This document shows positions 54,797 to 64,000 of a stretch of DNA of 64,000 nucleotides, piece after piece. The position numbers and the translations under genes are program-made. The notes under the pieces were generated by a model. That model was not told the DNA's origin. It saw nothing but the letters and a program-made list of their open reading frames with translations, and searched no databases. Numbering within the stretch: position 1 is the first letter of the stretch; each line of letters begins with the position of its first letter. The DNA comes from Sipunculus nudus (taxonomy: Eukaryota; Annelida; Sipuncula; Golfingiida; Sipunculidae): assembly GCA_026874595.1 (NCBI GenBank), contig CM049310.1, forward strand, positions 35,155,558 to 35,219,557. Direction: 5' to 3'.

Positions 54797-55514
54797 ACGA
54801 ACATCGCTTTTGTGTAATTATATATGTATCGGAAAATATATTGTCCTAGGAATACGCTGATTAATTTTTATTAAACATGATTAATAATTATGAAATATCC
54901 CTTCAAAATTACATATTTGATAAAAAAATATATTTGGTTATCAATAACGTTGTACATCAAACTTAAAGGTAAAGTTACATATCAGAATGAGACTGGAGAT
55001 ATTGTAATGTTTCCTTGATATATGGAATTGTAAATTGATCGGGTCATCCAACCAATAAAATATAGAAAAAAACATATTTACTCTCCCTTGAGATCAAAAT
55101 ATCATACTGGCTCAGCATTTACCTTAAATTTTGTAATTAGGGCCATTCTTTGGCAAAAGATCCCCTTTAATATGTTGTTCACGGCACTTTAGTCAAAATA
55201 TTTAAAAGGCAAGACGAAATGAGGTTCTGTGTGCCAAAACTGGAATGCCTAGGAGACGTCAGTCGTGATAATATGTTATGAACACTTTTGGTATAAAATG
55301 CTGTGGCCATTTTATCTCATTCTATTCGCCATTGGCACGATAAAAAAAATATGGTTTTAAAAGAAAACACTTCTTCTTAGAGGTAATTGTGCGTGTACAC
55401 AACCTAGAAAAAGCCACCGTCTTATACGGTTGTGACAGGAAACATACCGTATACGTCATTGTGCAAGTGGACCTGGTCCTAAATGGGGAGACCAAATCAG
55501 TTTTATCTTCTTTT
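54797..55514. other. intergenic, nothing recognised
   Basis: AT-rich spacer with no persuasive frame or repeat. Confidence 0.5.
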
Positions 55515-55885
55515 TATACGCCTGTCTATGATGGGACGTGACGGTGTTATGGTATACCCACGGTCCATTCGACTGTCCGTCCGTTAATTTTTAGGGTCGC
55601 CGCGATTACTTACATGGGTTTTGACGGATTTTCAAGAAACTCACCTATTCCAGGGGCGGATCCAGGAATTAAGAAAAGGAGGGGTCCAACTCAGGAGGAC
55701 TAATGACAAAGCCTAAAAAGGTTCCCTTGGTCAGGAAAATGTAACAATAAAAAAATATTAACCAATAGACTTTCTCCCCGATGTAAATTCCCGGTACATT
55801 CAGGCATATTTAATTAAGTCAGAGGTCACAAGACATATAAACGACGGACGTATTATGCAACCTTACGGGGCTCTTTATTACACTT
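55515..55885 (+). mobile_element. family F Helitron-like element interrupted by a MITE fragment
   Basis: Starts TATACGCCTGTC with partner GGTATACCC, then GTCCGTCCGTTAATTTTTAG and GGTCGCCGCGATTACTTA, as in 38591-39149. At about 55652 a GGGGCGGATCCAGG MITE fragment begins (to about 55740). The F-type 3' end, GACGGACGTATTATGC then GGGGCTCTTTATT, is at about 55844-55878. Confidence 0.5.
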
Positions 55886-56345
55886 GACTATTACCTGTTG
55901 TGTAGTCTTACCATGAAACATTTTATGGTGAATGATTTTCTACAGGCAGTTAAAGAGTCCGATTTCGCATGCAAATACTGTCATACATTTTTATTTCACC
56001 CAAAATTGTCTTAATTGGCATTTTAGCCTCGAAATCTGTTGAAATGGATTCCTTGATCAATTGTGCACTTTGATAGTAATACTTTTATTTTACCTTTATC
56101 AGTAGCAAAGACATGGGGCCCTTTTATTTTGCCAGTGGCCATTTGAGAAAAAATGTACATTTTTTAGACACTAAACACATGTTTTGTCATTCAAAAGATT
56201 AATTTCTATAGCAATAATTAAGGTACCTCAGTGTCTAAGTTGACCGTGATGAGTTAAGTCAAAGGTCACTTAACACTCTACTGAAAATAATAAACAGTAA
56301 AATGATGGTCAAATAATTAATAATGTAAACAGTTAATTGTCGTTC

Positions 56346-56400
<55 letters not shown>

Positions 56401-57681
56401 GATTATGAATAAATATACCTGATGCAAAATAACCAAAATCACTGCATGTAGAAAATGAAACACAATGAAATAAAATATAACTGAGGCAAAAATATGATTT
56501 ATAATAATTACTTTAACAAAACTATGAATAAAACAAACATAGATTGTGCCTTTCACCACTGATTTATCGGAAGTGATTGCTCCTACCTGAATGAAACGTA
56601 TAAAACTTATTTTTTATTAGTTTACACACACACACACACACACATATTTATATATATGGTGACTATGGTTCAAACCCTTCACATTGATGGTTGTGAAAAT
56701 TCCAAGATATCTAGTCCTAAAAGTGTGCATGACTACCATAAATTTACCTTGTTTGAAATTTTCTGTTAATAAATCCAAGGCAACTTTTATATATTTATCT
56801 TTTAAGCTATCTTATTTTCAACTTCAAAGTCCACAACTTATTTTTTCATCAAGAAATTGTGTATAAGCGCTACTAGACAAAGTGCGGAGAATTTCGAACT
56901 CATAGCTTTTTACTTGACAACCCCAAACCCATATTCTGAAACTTAACTGCACAAAAAGTGTCAAGAACTTCATAGCAGAGTGACTTGACTTTAACTATGC
57001 GACTTGATGGAAAGAAAATAGCCACATATCGTGCTATACATGCATCTGGTGCCACCGTGCCCACCTTAGGCGAATGGATGTTTTAAATCTTGCTTTTGTA
57101 TTTATTCTATCAGTATTACTATTTAAAACATTCTGAAGCGAGTACAACACCCTCAACAATATTGTGACAAGGGCGTATACATTATGTACACATATGTAGA
57201 AGACTGGCGATTTGAATAATACTTTTGACGTATTAACGCATGAAGCGTGTTGAAATTTTCATTTGTTCACACGGATGATAAAAGTCATTTTCGCACTGAG
57301 TGAAAGGAGTATAAAACAAGTTATTCCCTTAGTATGGGCATTCTAAAATTCCAGAATGACATTACAAAGATATAATAAATGAATTGCTTATAAAAGCAAA
57401 CATTACCAATACGACAGACCATTTATTTATTTATTATAAATATATTTTACCAGGAAAGCTCATTCAGCTTAATGTTGTTTTTCAGTGGGTTCCTGTTACA
57501 ATTGCATATTATTAACAAGTTAATGGTCACCATAGTTACCAGCATAACAGCTGCCGTGAGAATCAACGAGCATATTTTTGTATTTTTATGAGTCAGTTGT
57601 ATCTTCAATATCATTTAAGAAGAGAAAATTGGTGCAACGGTTCAGATTATACTGTGCAAGGGAAATATTTCATATCTGTAC
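55886..57681. other. intergenic, upstream of the glutamate receptor gene
   Basis: Holds a (TAA)n repeat (56346-56398) and a (CA)n repeat (56624-56644). A block TTTTACCAGGAAAGCTCATT (about 57449) has the look of a dispersed repeat. No gene recognised. Confidence 0.5.
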
Positions 57682-57733
57682 ATGTTGGCGATCACTCTTC
57701 TGGTCGTTGCTTTAGCAACGAGGATAAACGCAG
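57682..57733 (+). CDS. first exon, signal peptide, of an ionotropic glutamate receptor (inferred)
   Basis: ATG at 57682 opens MLAITLLVVALATRINA, a textbook signal peptide. It ends at CGCAG|GTAAGG in phase 1. The next plausible exon (58706) starts in the matching phase. Linking it to the receptor rests on order, phase and position only. Confidence 0.55.
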
Positions 57734-58705
57734 GTAAGGCGGCAATATCTCTGTATTTAATGTCTGATCTAGGGGTGTCCCTTCGACGTCTTTTTTCTCA
57801 GGTCATGTGTCTGTTTTGTCAATTTCCTAAATGTTACAGTTTTATATATTCTTAAATAAGGGGAACTCATGCATTTAACCCCTTTTGTGATATTATTATA
57901 CTCTCGCTAGGAGGTATTATATTTCTGTCCTGGTTAGTTATGTTTTGAAAGGTAATGTGGATCGTCATAATTTGTTTTTGTTCAAAAGATTCTTTAAAAT
58001 TTGAGAGACAGGGCAATCGAAACCGGTGTCATTCACCAGTACTATAAGGGAAACGCCAAGTGTCAATACCGAACGGAGAATATGCATAATTCGCACCTTA
58101 TTGCTCTACAAATCATTTAGAGTTTCTTCCTTTGATCTAGCTGTGAATACATGACTCAGGCATTTATACTGGTAAGCATAACCTGATACAAGCCATTCGG
58201 AGGAATGCACTGCAACGGCCTCCCATTATGCCGATAATCTTAACATTAGGCTACGGCTGATGAATTGACACAAAAAAATACATGTGAACTCACAACAAAA
58301 GCGAAAATCCGACTCTATGGTTACGATTCATTTCATGTGCCGCGTACAAGTTGGCTATCGAGCCATGCTTGTATTCATGAAGTCAGATATTAAACAAACG
58401 TGCAGTGGAATTTATCAATATGCTGAATATGCTCGCTCATGGTAGGTGTTTTTAGAAAGAATACTAAAATCCTTACGGTTGGCCTGGTTTATATCGAGTT
58501 ACAGCGTACTTGAAGGTCACGAGGTGTGGCCAAGTAAATGTAGTCTAACGCTGGTCGTAGAGTCTCGAATTTCCACTTACATGATAGATACCGGTTGTGC
58601 AAATGAAATGCATGTATAGCTGCCAAAATATGAATAAACGTGTTATTTCCATTATATTCTCCGCCGCACTGGTTGCCCTGGAAACGCTTACTGCTTACGG
58701 TGCAG

Positions 58706-58870
58706 AGTTTTCAAAAGCTACTTGCTCAGCTTTTGGCGTTATGATAAACCACGTCATGAAAATCATTTCTAAAAGATCCTTAGTACCGTTTGATCTGATT
58801 TTGTCTATCTACTCTCTTAAATTCAGATCAACTTCAGATTATATTCAATCAAGATTAACGTCAGTTACCG
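58706..58870 (+). CDS. ionotropic glutamate receptor, first amino-terminal-domain exon
   Basis: Acceptor GGTGCAG|AGTTTTC. After completing a glutamate codon it reads FSKATCSAFGVMINHVMK, then SKRSLVPFDLILSIYSL. The pattern AFxxxINxx...LxPxxL matches the start of the amino-terminal domain of these receptors. The 3' end is uncertain; no strong donor is seen before the frame closes at 58914. An alternative start at 58630 would read through this acceptor with its own hydrophobic leader. Confidence 0.5.
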
Positions 58871-59002
58871 TCCGTTTTCTTACGATAGTATATGGCAATA
58901 TATCTCGAGAATAAATTTGTAGAGCTGTGCCCTTTTAAAGCAACAATGGGTTACAAACAGTTAAATGCACACTGATCACCTCATGCAGAGTTTTTTTTGT
59001 AG

Positions 59003-59305
59003 TGGCTCATACTCAACCGGCTCCACAATGACTGGGTTTGCAGAACCACTGGACTCCAAAGATGACAACTGCTCCCGGGCAGCCGATTTGGCCCTGAAAG
59101 CAGGCTGGCGTGACGTTGCAGTATTAGAGGACTCCGGATCCGGCTGTGCTGAGACTCTCATGGAGTCAATGAGCAGTTTGAGTCGACCAGGGACCGTCGT
59201 ACATCAGCAAATCTGCGGAGAGCTTGGTAACCGTTCATCAACTCTGGTCCCGAGTCTAGCCGCCACAGAACGCAGCATCAAGTATTTCATTGTTTCCTCG
59301 ACCTC
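59003..59305 (+). CDS. ionotropic glutamate receptor, second amino-terminal-domain exon
   Basis: Acceptor TTTTTTTTGTAG|T. Encodes about 100 residues including NCSRAADLALKAGWRDVAVL, EDSGSG and ERSIKYFIVSS. The GW-x-V-x-VL then GxG, and a later IKYFIV strand, fit the two-lobed ligand-binding-protein-like fold of the amino-terminal domain. The donor TC|GTATAT is weak, so the end is approximate. The piece normally between this and the preceding exon is not visible. Confidence 0.6.
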
Positions 59306-61849
59306 GTATATATATAGGGTTAACCTGCATTTGTTGTATCTAGAAAAGTTTTAACTCAATTGACTTTTGACACCTGGCTCACTTTCTATTCCTATATGTA
59401 ACAAAGCAATAAATATAATTTTAAAATGTATTATTTATCAGCATCATATATAGATAAAAATAAGAAACAAGAAAACGACATTTTCCAAATGAACTAACTT
59501 AATTATACTTGAAAAAAATCCATGCATTAATTATTGAGATATCATAATGTATATGTGCAGTGGACTCAAACGGGAATAATTGTAGTGCAATCTATGTCTT
59601 GGTGACATTTCTGAAGAAATGTTCTGACAGTTTAATGTGAAAAGGAGACATGTTATTTCAATTTATTATCTAACGCAAATATTTATATAGCAACCTTGAC
59701 CACTGAGATGCATGATCATGTCCGAAAGCATGATCTTCCCCATAGATCACATAATATAGGTCACGGTGACCTAAATTTGACTTCGGTGACCTCAAATTTC
59801 TAAGGACACATTTCCAAGGACACATTTCCAAGGACCTCTCTTGTTACTGAATAAACGGCATCTAGGTCTAACAGTTATGAATTGTGCTCTAACTGATTTT
59901 TTTAGGGTGCTCAAAACTCCGTTTTTAATGGCTCGCAGTATATAAATGCTAATTTAAGGTTTCTGAGAAGACTTCACAAGGACTACCCTCGATTTAAAGT
60001 AAGACGTTTCTGGGTCAAACGATCACGAGTTTTGTCTGATTTTTCGGCGCTCAAAAAAGGGGTTTGTCAATGCACGCAAGACATATCGACCTATTTCAGG
60101 TTCCCGAAGAGATTTAATAAAGAACTGGATATCACGATCTAAGTCGAGCCCAAGCATCCATTATAGTTTCAATAAAACGTCGCACCTAGAACACTCATTG
60201 TAGTGGTCATTTTTTTCCCGTTGCAGATATTGGACTTTGAGCGTGACAACTAGGGAAACTTCTTGTATTTTTCACAGTGGATATCCATTATTTCTGACGC
60301 TGACGACAGACAGTTGAACAAGCATTTGTTCAACAAGATTTATCACGTGATCATATAGAGTCCCTGGGAGCAATCCTTGACACCAATGAGACAAGAAGAC
60401 AAGATCTGATTCGCTGTGTTAAGTTCTATAGACATAAAGGATTGTAAAGGAGACCTCTTCCCCAGTCACCGATGTAGTTTCTGCCAGAAGCAATTCAGTG
60501 TGGCATCAATACTGGTCAGAATATACTTTATTAATTCTGACATGATTACTACTACTATCTAAAAAAAAAATCCATACGAGGTCGCATTCTTCTACTGCTG
60601 CTTCATTTACAGACTATATACTACTATGAAAAGCGGAGCTACTACTACAACTGCTAATTCTAATGATAAAAATATTACACTCTATGTCACTGTAATTATC
60701 ATAAACGAGGATACTGTCATTTTTTTCTATTTTCGTGGAAATGCTAATTTTACTTATGTTAAGAGTAAATTCAAAATTTGTTCATGAAGTTGTTAAGATA
60801 TGCTCATCTTTGAATCAATCATATACAGAACATATGATCAAATCAATGACTGTACCTCTGTAGCACCCGGGACTTTTAGATAAGAATTTGCTTAGGGATA
60901 AAACCTCCCTGGACACCTTTGCATAACTTCACAATTTCAGGTAAGATGCAATTTGCTATAGAGATGGCCATTTAAGCTAGGTATATAAGGGGTAATTTTT
61001 ACATATACTTTTCTGTGTGATGCATACAATGCATATTACTATTTTCGAAAAATTCTTGGCTTGTGTCTGTATATTAATAAACTTTTATTTTGTTGGATTC
61101 TTCGATGACAGAGTTGATTATATGCTTTATGACTAGACTAATCTTCATGAACACTTTACAGTAAAACCCTCTTCTTCCCCTCATCCTAAAGCCGGACCCT
61201 GTAAGCCTATTTAAGTCAGGCGCCTTCTCTTCCATACAGACTCACTCCTGAATTCCGACCGCTCCTCTATGTCACTCCAAGTGATGACCTTACCCAAGAT
61301 TTCGTGTCTTATGGACACACACACACAAACACACACATATATATACTAGTATATAACTTCTTTGTTGTAGTTACAAAATCATAGAATTCGTAGACGGGGA
61401 GTGGGGTCGTCTATCAGACACCGTCTGCACTGGTTTATTTGGTATGCTCTTAAGACAGGTACAGAGACGCCAATTTTTCACTTATATTAAATACTTCTGT
61501 ATCGGTACAAATGGGATTTTGTTAGAAAAACAACCTGAACATGATTTGACTTTTTTCTTGTTGATATAACATAGAACCAGGAAATCACAATACTGCATTA
61601 ACGATGGTTTTCCGAAATCTATTCTAGGCAAAAATAGGACTTGGGTCTTAAAATGTATACGTTCAATAGATGATCTTTAGTGAAGTTATAACAAAATGAC
61701 CTAGAAAGGCAGGTTTCGCAAACGAATAAAAGGATCAGATGAGACCAGTAAAAAAGAACATTACTTTTCATACCTTGGTTCCCAACCTCAATACGACGAT
61801 CCCAGGCAGTGCAAAGCAGGCTGGAAATTTGGCTATCTTTACCTTTCAG
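59306..61849. other. receptor intron(s); expected exons not seen
   Basis: The rest of the amino-terminal domain and the start of the S1 ligand-binding lobe should lie here but were not recognised. A 43-codon open stretch after an acceptor-like GACAGACAG (about 60314-60448) matches nothing I know. A perfect AGGTCA-CGG-TGACCT palindrome is at 59758-59772. Confidence 0.4.
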
Positions 61850-62150
61850 GAGGCCTACATTGCGTTTGCCCCACTTGCTGTAACTGCAGAGCGAGCAGCA
61901 GTGGTAGACTTTACGTTCCCTTTTACGTTTGATTCTGAAATTATCCTTGTACAGAAAGTCAGGTCTACGAATGAAACGTGGATGCTTCACGCGAGTCCCT
62001 TCAGTTCTACCCTGTGGTGGATGGTGATTGGTTCAGCTGCTGTCACGACTGTTGTACTGAGGGTGTTCTCTTTCTTTGACGCCACGTCACAATGGCCTAC
62101 AAATCTTAGGTCTCATATCTGGTTTGTCTGTGGGTCCTTGCTGTCACAAG
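61850..62150 (+). CDS. ionotropic glutamate receptor exon: S1, TM1 and pore start
   Basis: Acceptor CTTTACCTTTCAG|GAGGCC and donor TCACAAG|GTAAGA. It reads EAYIAFAPLAVTAERAAVVD, then FTFPFTFDSEIILVQK, matching the conserved EADIAxAPLTIT-ER-xVVDFTxPF block of the S1 lobe, including the ligand-binding arginine. A hydrophobic TM1, TLWWMVIGSAAVTTVVL, follows, then the re-entrant pore loop SHIWFVCGSLLSQG. The gene runs off the window; the TM3 exon (SYTANL motif) is not present before 64000. Which receptor class it belongs to is open. Confidence 0.85.
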
Positions 62151-63002
62151 GTAAGAATGTGATATGTTTCACGAGAAACCCTGGGTCAGCTGTTTACTTA
62201 ATATCGTGTATGATAGTTTTGGTATAAAACAGTGAAACTGAAAATACTATGTCAGCATTCGGCCAACATAGGGGGGCGCCATATATAGTTTGCATCTACT
62301 TATACGAGTCGTATAATCAATAGTTGCAGCAATTCCTGAGATATTTGATAACAGTCATTACAGTATTTACGCAATAACGTCAAATCGCTTTTTCAAAATT
62401 TGCATGAAGGTAACTCTATTCTTACTCATCCAATCCTCTTGTTCTACATGATATGAAATCTTTCTGGTATATTAAGGAAAAATGTTCACAAAAACATTTT
62501 AGGTCAAAGAAAGTATGGTCAACGTATGTGGCGTCACCTGCAACTCAAATGATATAGCAATCACATAATCAATCTATCTCTGAAATTAGGTTCATGGCTG
62601 ATATATCCGGAGATAATTGGTTACAGACATTACGCTACGTATACAAACACATCATATTTCCAATTTTGCGATCGACAAAATTTCAACTTCCGTGAAGACT
62701 CAAATTTTATAATAATACGATCCAATTTGAATCATTTTATTCCCGTCCTATAAAAAATGTTAACTATGACACATAAGACAAATTTTTAATTCTTTTTTAC
62801 TTATATTGGAAAAAAAGGAAATGACCTGGAAATATAGGCGGACATAGGTAGCGCCATGAATAGCTTATTTTTACATTTTCCTCACATTAGTCTTCATAGG
62901 TTCATGATGGGAGCTGCAGGGGCTGTTGAGTTATTAAGTAACATACGGGGGACGCTGTACCACGCGAATGTTCCCAGAGTGAACTTAAAATGGGACAAGA
63001 TG

Positions 63003-63004
<2 letters not shown>
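62151..63004. other. receptor intron, nothing recognised
   Basis: AT-rich. A plus-strand open stretch at about 62898-63004 follows an acceptor-like CTTCATAG but does not resemble the next receptor exon. Confidence 0.45.

Positions 63005-63055
<51 letters not shown>
63005..63055. repeat. (TA)n microsatellite
   Basis: About 25 uninterrupted TA units. Confidence 0.92.
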
Positions 63056-63056
<1 letters not shown>

Positions 63057-63284
63057 TAAGGGAAACTTTTCATAATTTTTGTACATGTCATTCGATATTA
63101 GTAAGAATCTGAATGTGTCTTGTAAAGAACTGCATGAAATTGTTATCAATTGATAATTTCAGAAATTTATTGACAGTTACCTATATCGTTTTTTAAACCT
63201 GGCTCTGGGTTGGTCTATCTGCCACCTTCCTATATTACACTGGGACAGCAAACGTTGGTTCAGACACACTACCTTGTTATTTAT

Positions 63285-63440
63285 TATACCTCCGCAAGGT
63301 GGCGAAAGGTATTATTCTTTGCCCTCGGTTTGTCTGTTAGCAAATTAAAAAAAATTCTGAACAAATTTTCTTGAAATTTGTTAAGAGTTAGGAAAACGAA
63401 CAAAGACCAATCCACTGATTTTCGGAGGTAATCTGTAAAA
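63285..63440 (+). repeat. 5' end of a further Helitron-like family
   Basis: TATACCTCCGCAAGGTGGCG then AAAGGTATTATT forms a terminal stem-loop (TACCTxCGC with GCGAAAGGTA) like the 5' ends of families A, B, C and F. No 3' end was found. Confidence 0.4.
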
Positions 63441-63733
63441 ACAATTTTAATTAAAAGGATTCTGTCCCATTTATAATAACAGAGCAATTAGTCGGTATTA
63501 ACGGGCGACTTTGTATAATGGGGATGAAATGGGATGGGGTTGCTCAACCGTGAAACGTATGTAGCTATTATTTTTTTTTATCAAGAGCTTCATAAGGACC
63601 ATATTGTTGGGGTTTGAGGTCTGTGTAAAAATCTTGTTGAATAGTTGTTACACAGCCTGTCATCACCAGAATATGGACATGGGTTTGAATCCGGGACCAA
63701 TATTTTCCCTTAGCAAAATGTTTATGTAACAAA

Positions 63734-63882
63734 TGGGGCTCGTCCGGATTGACATCCAGCTTTGGGGCCCGGGGAATGGTGGTTTGGAGTAAGTGGGTAA
63801 TTCCCGCCACCTAATCCACCAAAATGTGTGACTCCTTGCTGAATTAATTTCGTTCCGAAAGCAGAACGCTCGAAAGGGGAGA
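63734..63882 (+). mobile_element. possible interior of a miniature LTR element
   Basis: TGGGGCTCGTCCGGAT (63734-63749) resembles a proline-tRNA primer-binding site and follows TGTAACA, an LTR-like end. AAAGGGGAGA (63873-63882) is a purine tract, followed by TGTGATAAG, an LTR-like start that runs to the window edge. Only about 150 bp separates them, as in terminal-repeat retrotransposons in miniature. No matching left LTR was found. Confidence 0.3.
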
Positions 63883-64000
63883 TGTGATAAGTGTTGCATA
63901 TTAAAGCGGATCCCCCGCTGTAACAGACATTGGGACATCCCATCCTGGTGTAACACAAGGTCTTCCCCTCGGAGGTGTATATACACTTGTTGCAACAATC

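Noticed and set aside
62898-63004. Open stretch after an acceptor-like CTTCATAG as the next receptor exon
   Set aside because: The translation lacks the expected TM3 SYTANL region and runs into a TA microsatellite.
63568-63998. Three overlapping minus-strand frames of 78-111 codons
   Set aside because: All three frames are open at once, as in GC-richer repeat DNA, and none has a recognisable domain.

Overview
The window is nuclear DNA from an invertebrate animal, most likely a marine bivalve mollusc. The sequence is AT-rich. Genes are split by GT-AG introns of 0.1 to 13 kb. Conserved animal proteins can be pieced together from short exons. The repeat content (Helitron-like tandem-repeat elements, MITEs, a tRNA-derived SINE, a short-LTR Ty3/gypsy element with one Gag-Pol frame) is of the kind known from bivalves. 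The species call is inference; no rRNA or mitochondrial marker is present.

Layout. (1) 3763-9781, plus strand: complete 4-exon OSTC, a subunit of oligosaccharyltransferase. It is preceded by a long-TIR MITE (379-1229) and followed by a 50-bp minisatellite. (2) 12867-37375, minus strand: complete 7-exon ZZZ3, a SANT plus ZZ-finger chromatin protein, convergent with OSTC. Two of its introns are remarkable. The intron before the ZZ exon has tandem copies of its 5' splice site at one end and of its 3' splice site at the other. Intron 2 is almost wholly filled by a 12-kb palindrome (23796-35912) of nested tandem-repeat elements, with an intact gypsy-type retrotransposon (25553-30178) in its left arm. 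(3) 40209-52205, plus strand: complete 7-exon 15-hydroxyprostaglandin dehydrogenase-like SDR, head-to-head with ZZZ3; its introns carry Helitron-like arrays, two MITE types and a SINE. (4) 57682 to beyond the window end, plus strand: part of an ionotropic glutamate receptor gene (signal peptide, amino-terminal-domain exons, S1/TM1/pore exon).

The four genes have no evident shared pathway. What ties the window together is the repeat landscape. At least four families (A, B, C, F here) share one plan: a 5' stem-loop, often a GTCC-rich head ending in GTTAA, a variable number of roughly 300-bp monomers, a subterminal inverted repeat, then a 3' stem-loop ending in CTAG or TTGTT. Monomers of otherwise unlike families carry the same 12-bp palindrome GGTGGCGCCACC. 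The best leads are the duplicated splice-site arrays in ZZZ3, the palindrome that records its own insertion history, and the shared palindrome across repeat families. Everything here was read by eye; no database search, folding program or alignment tool was run.
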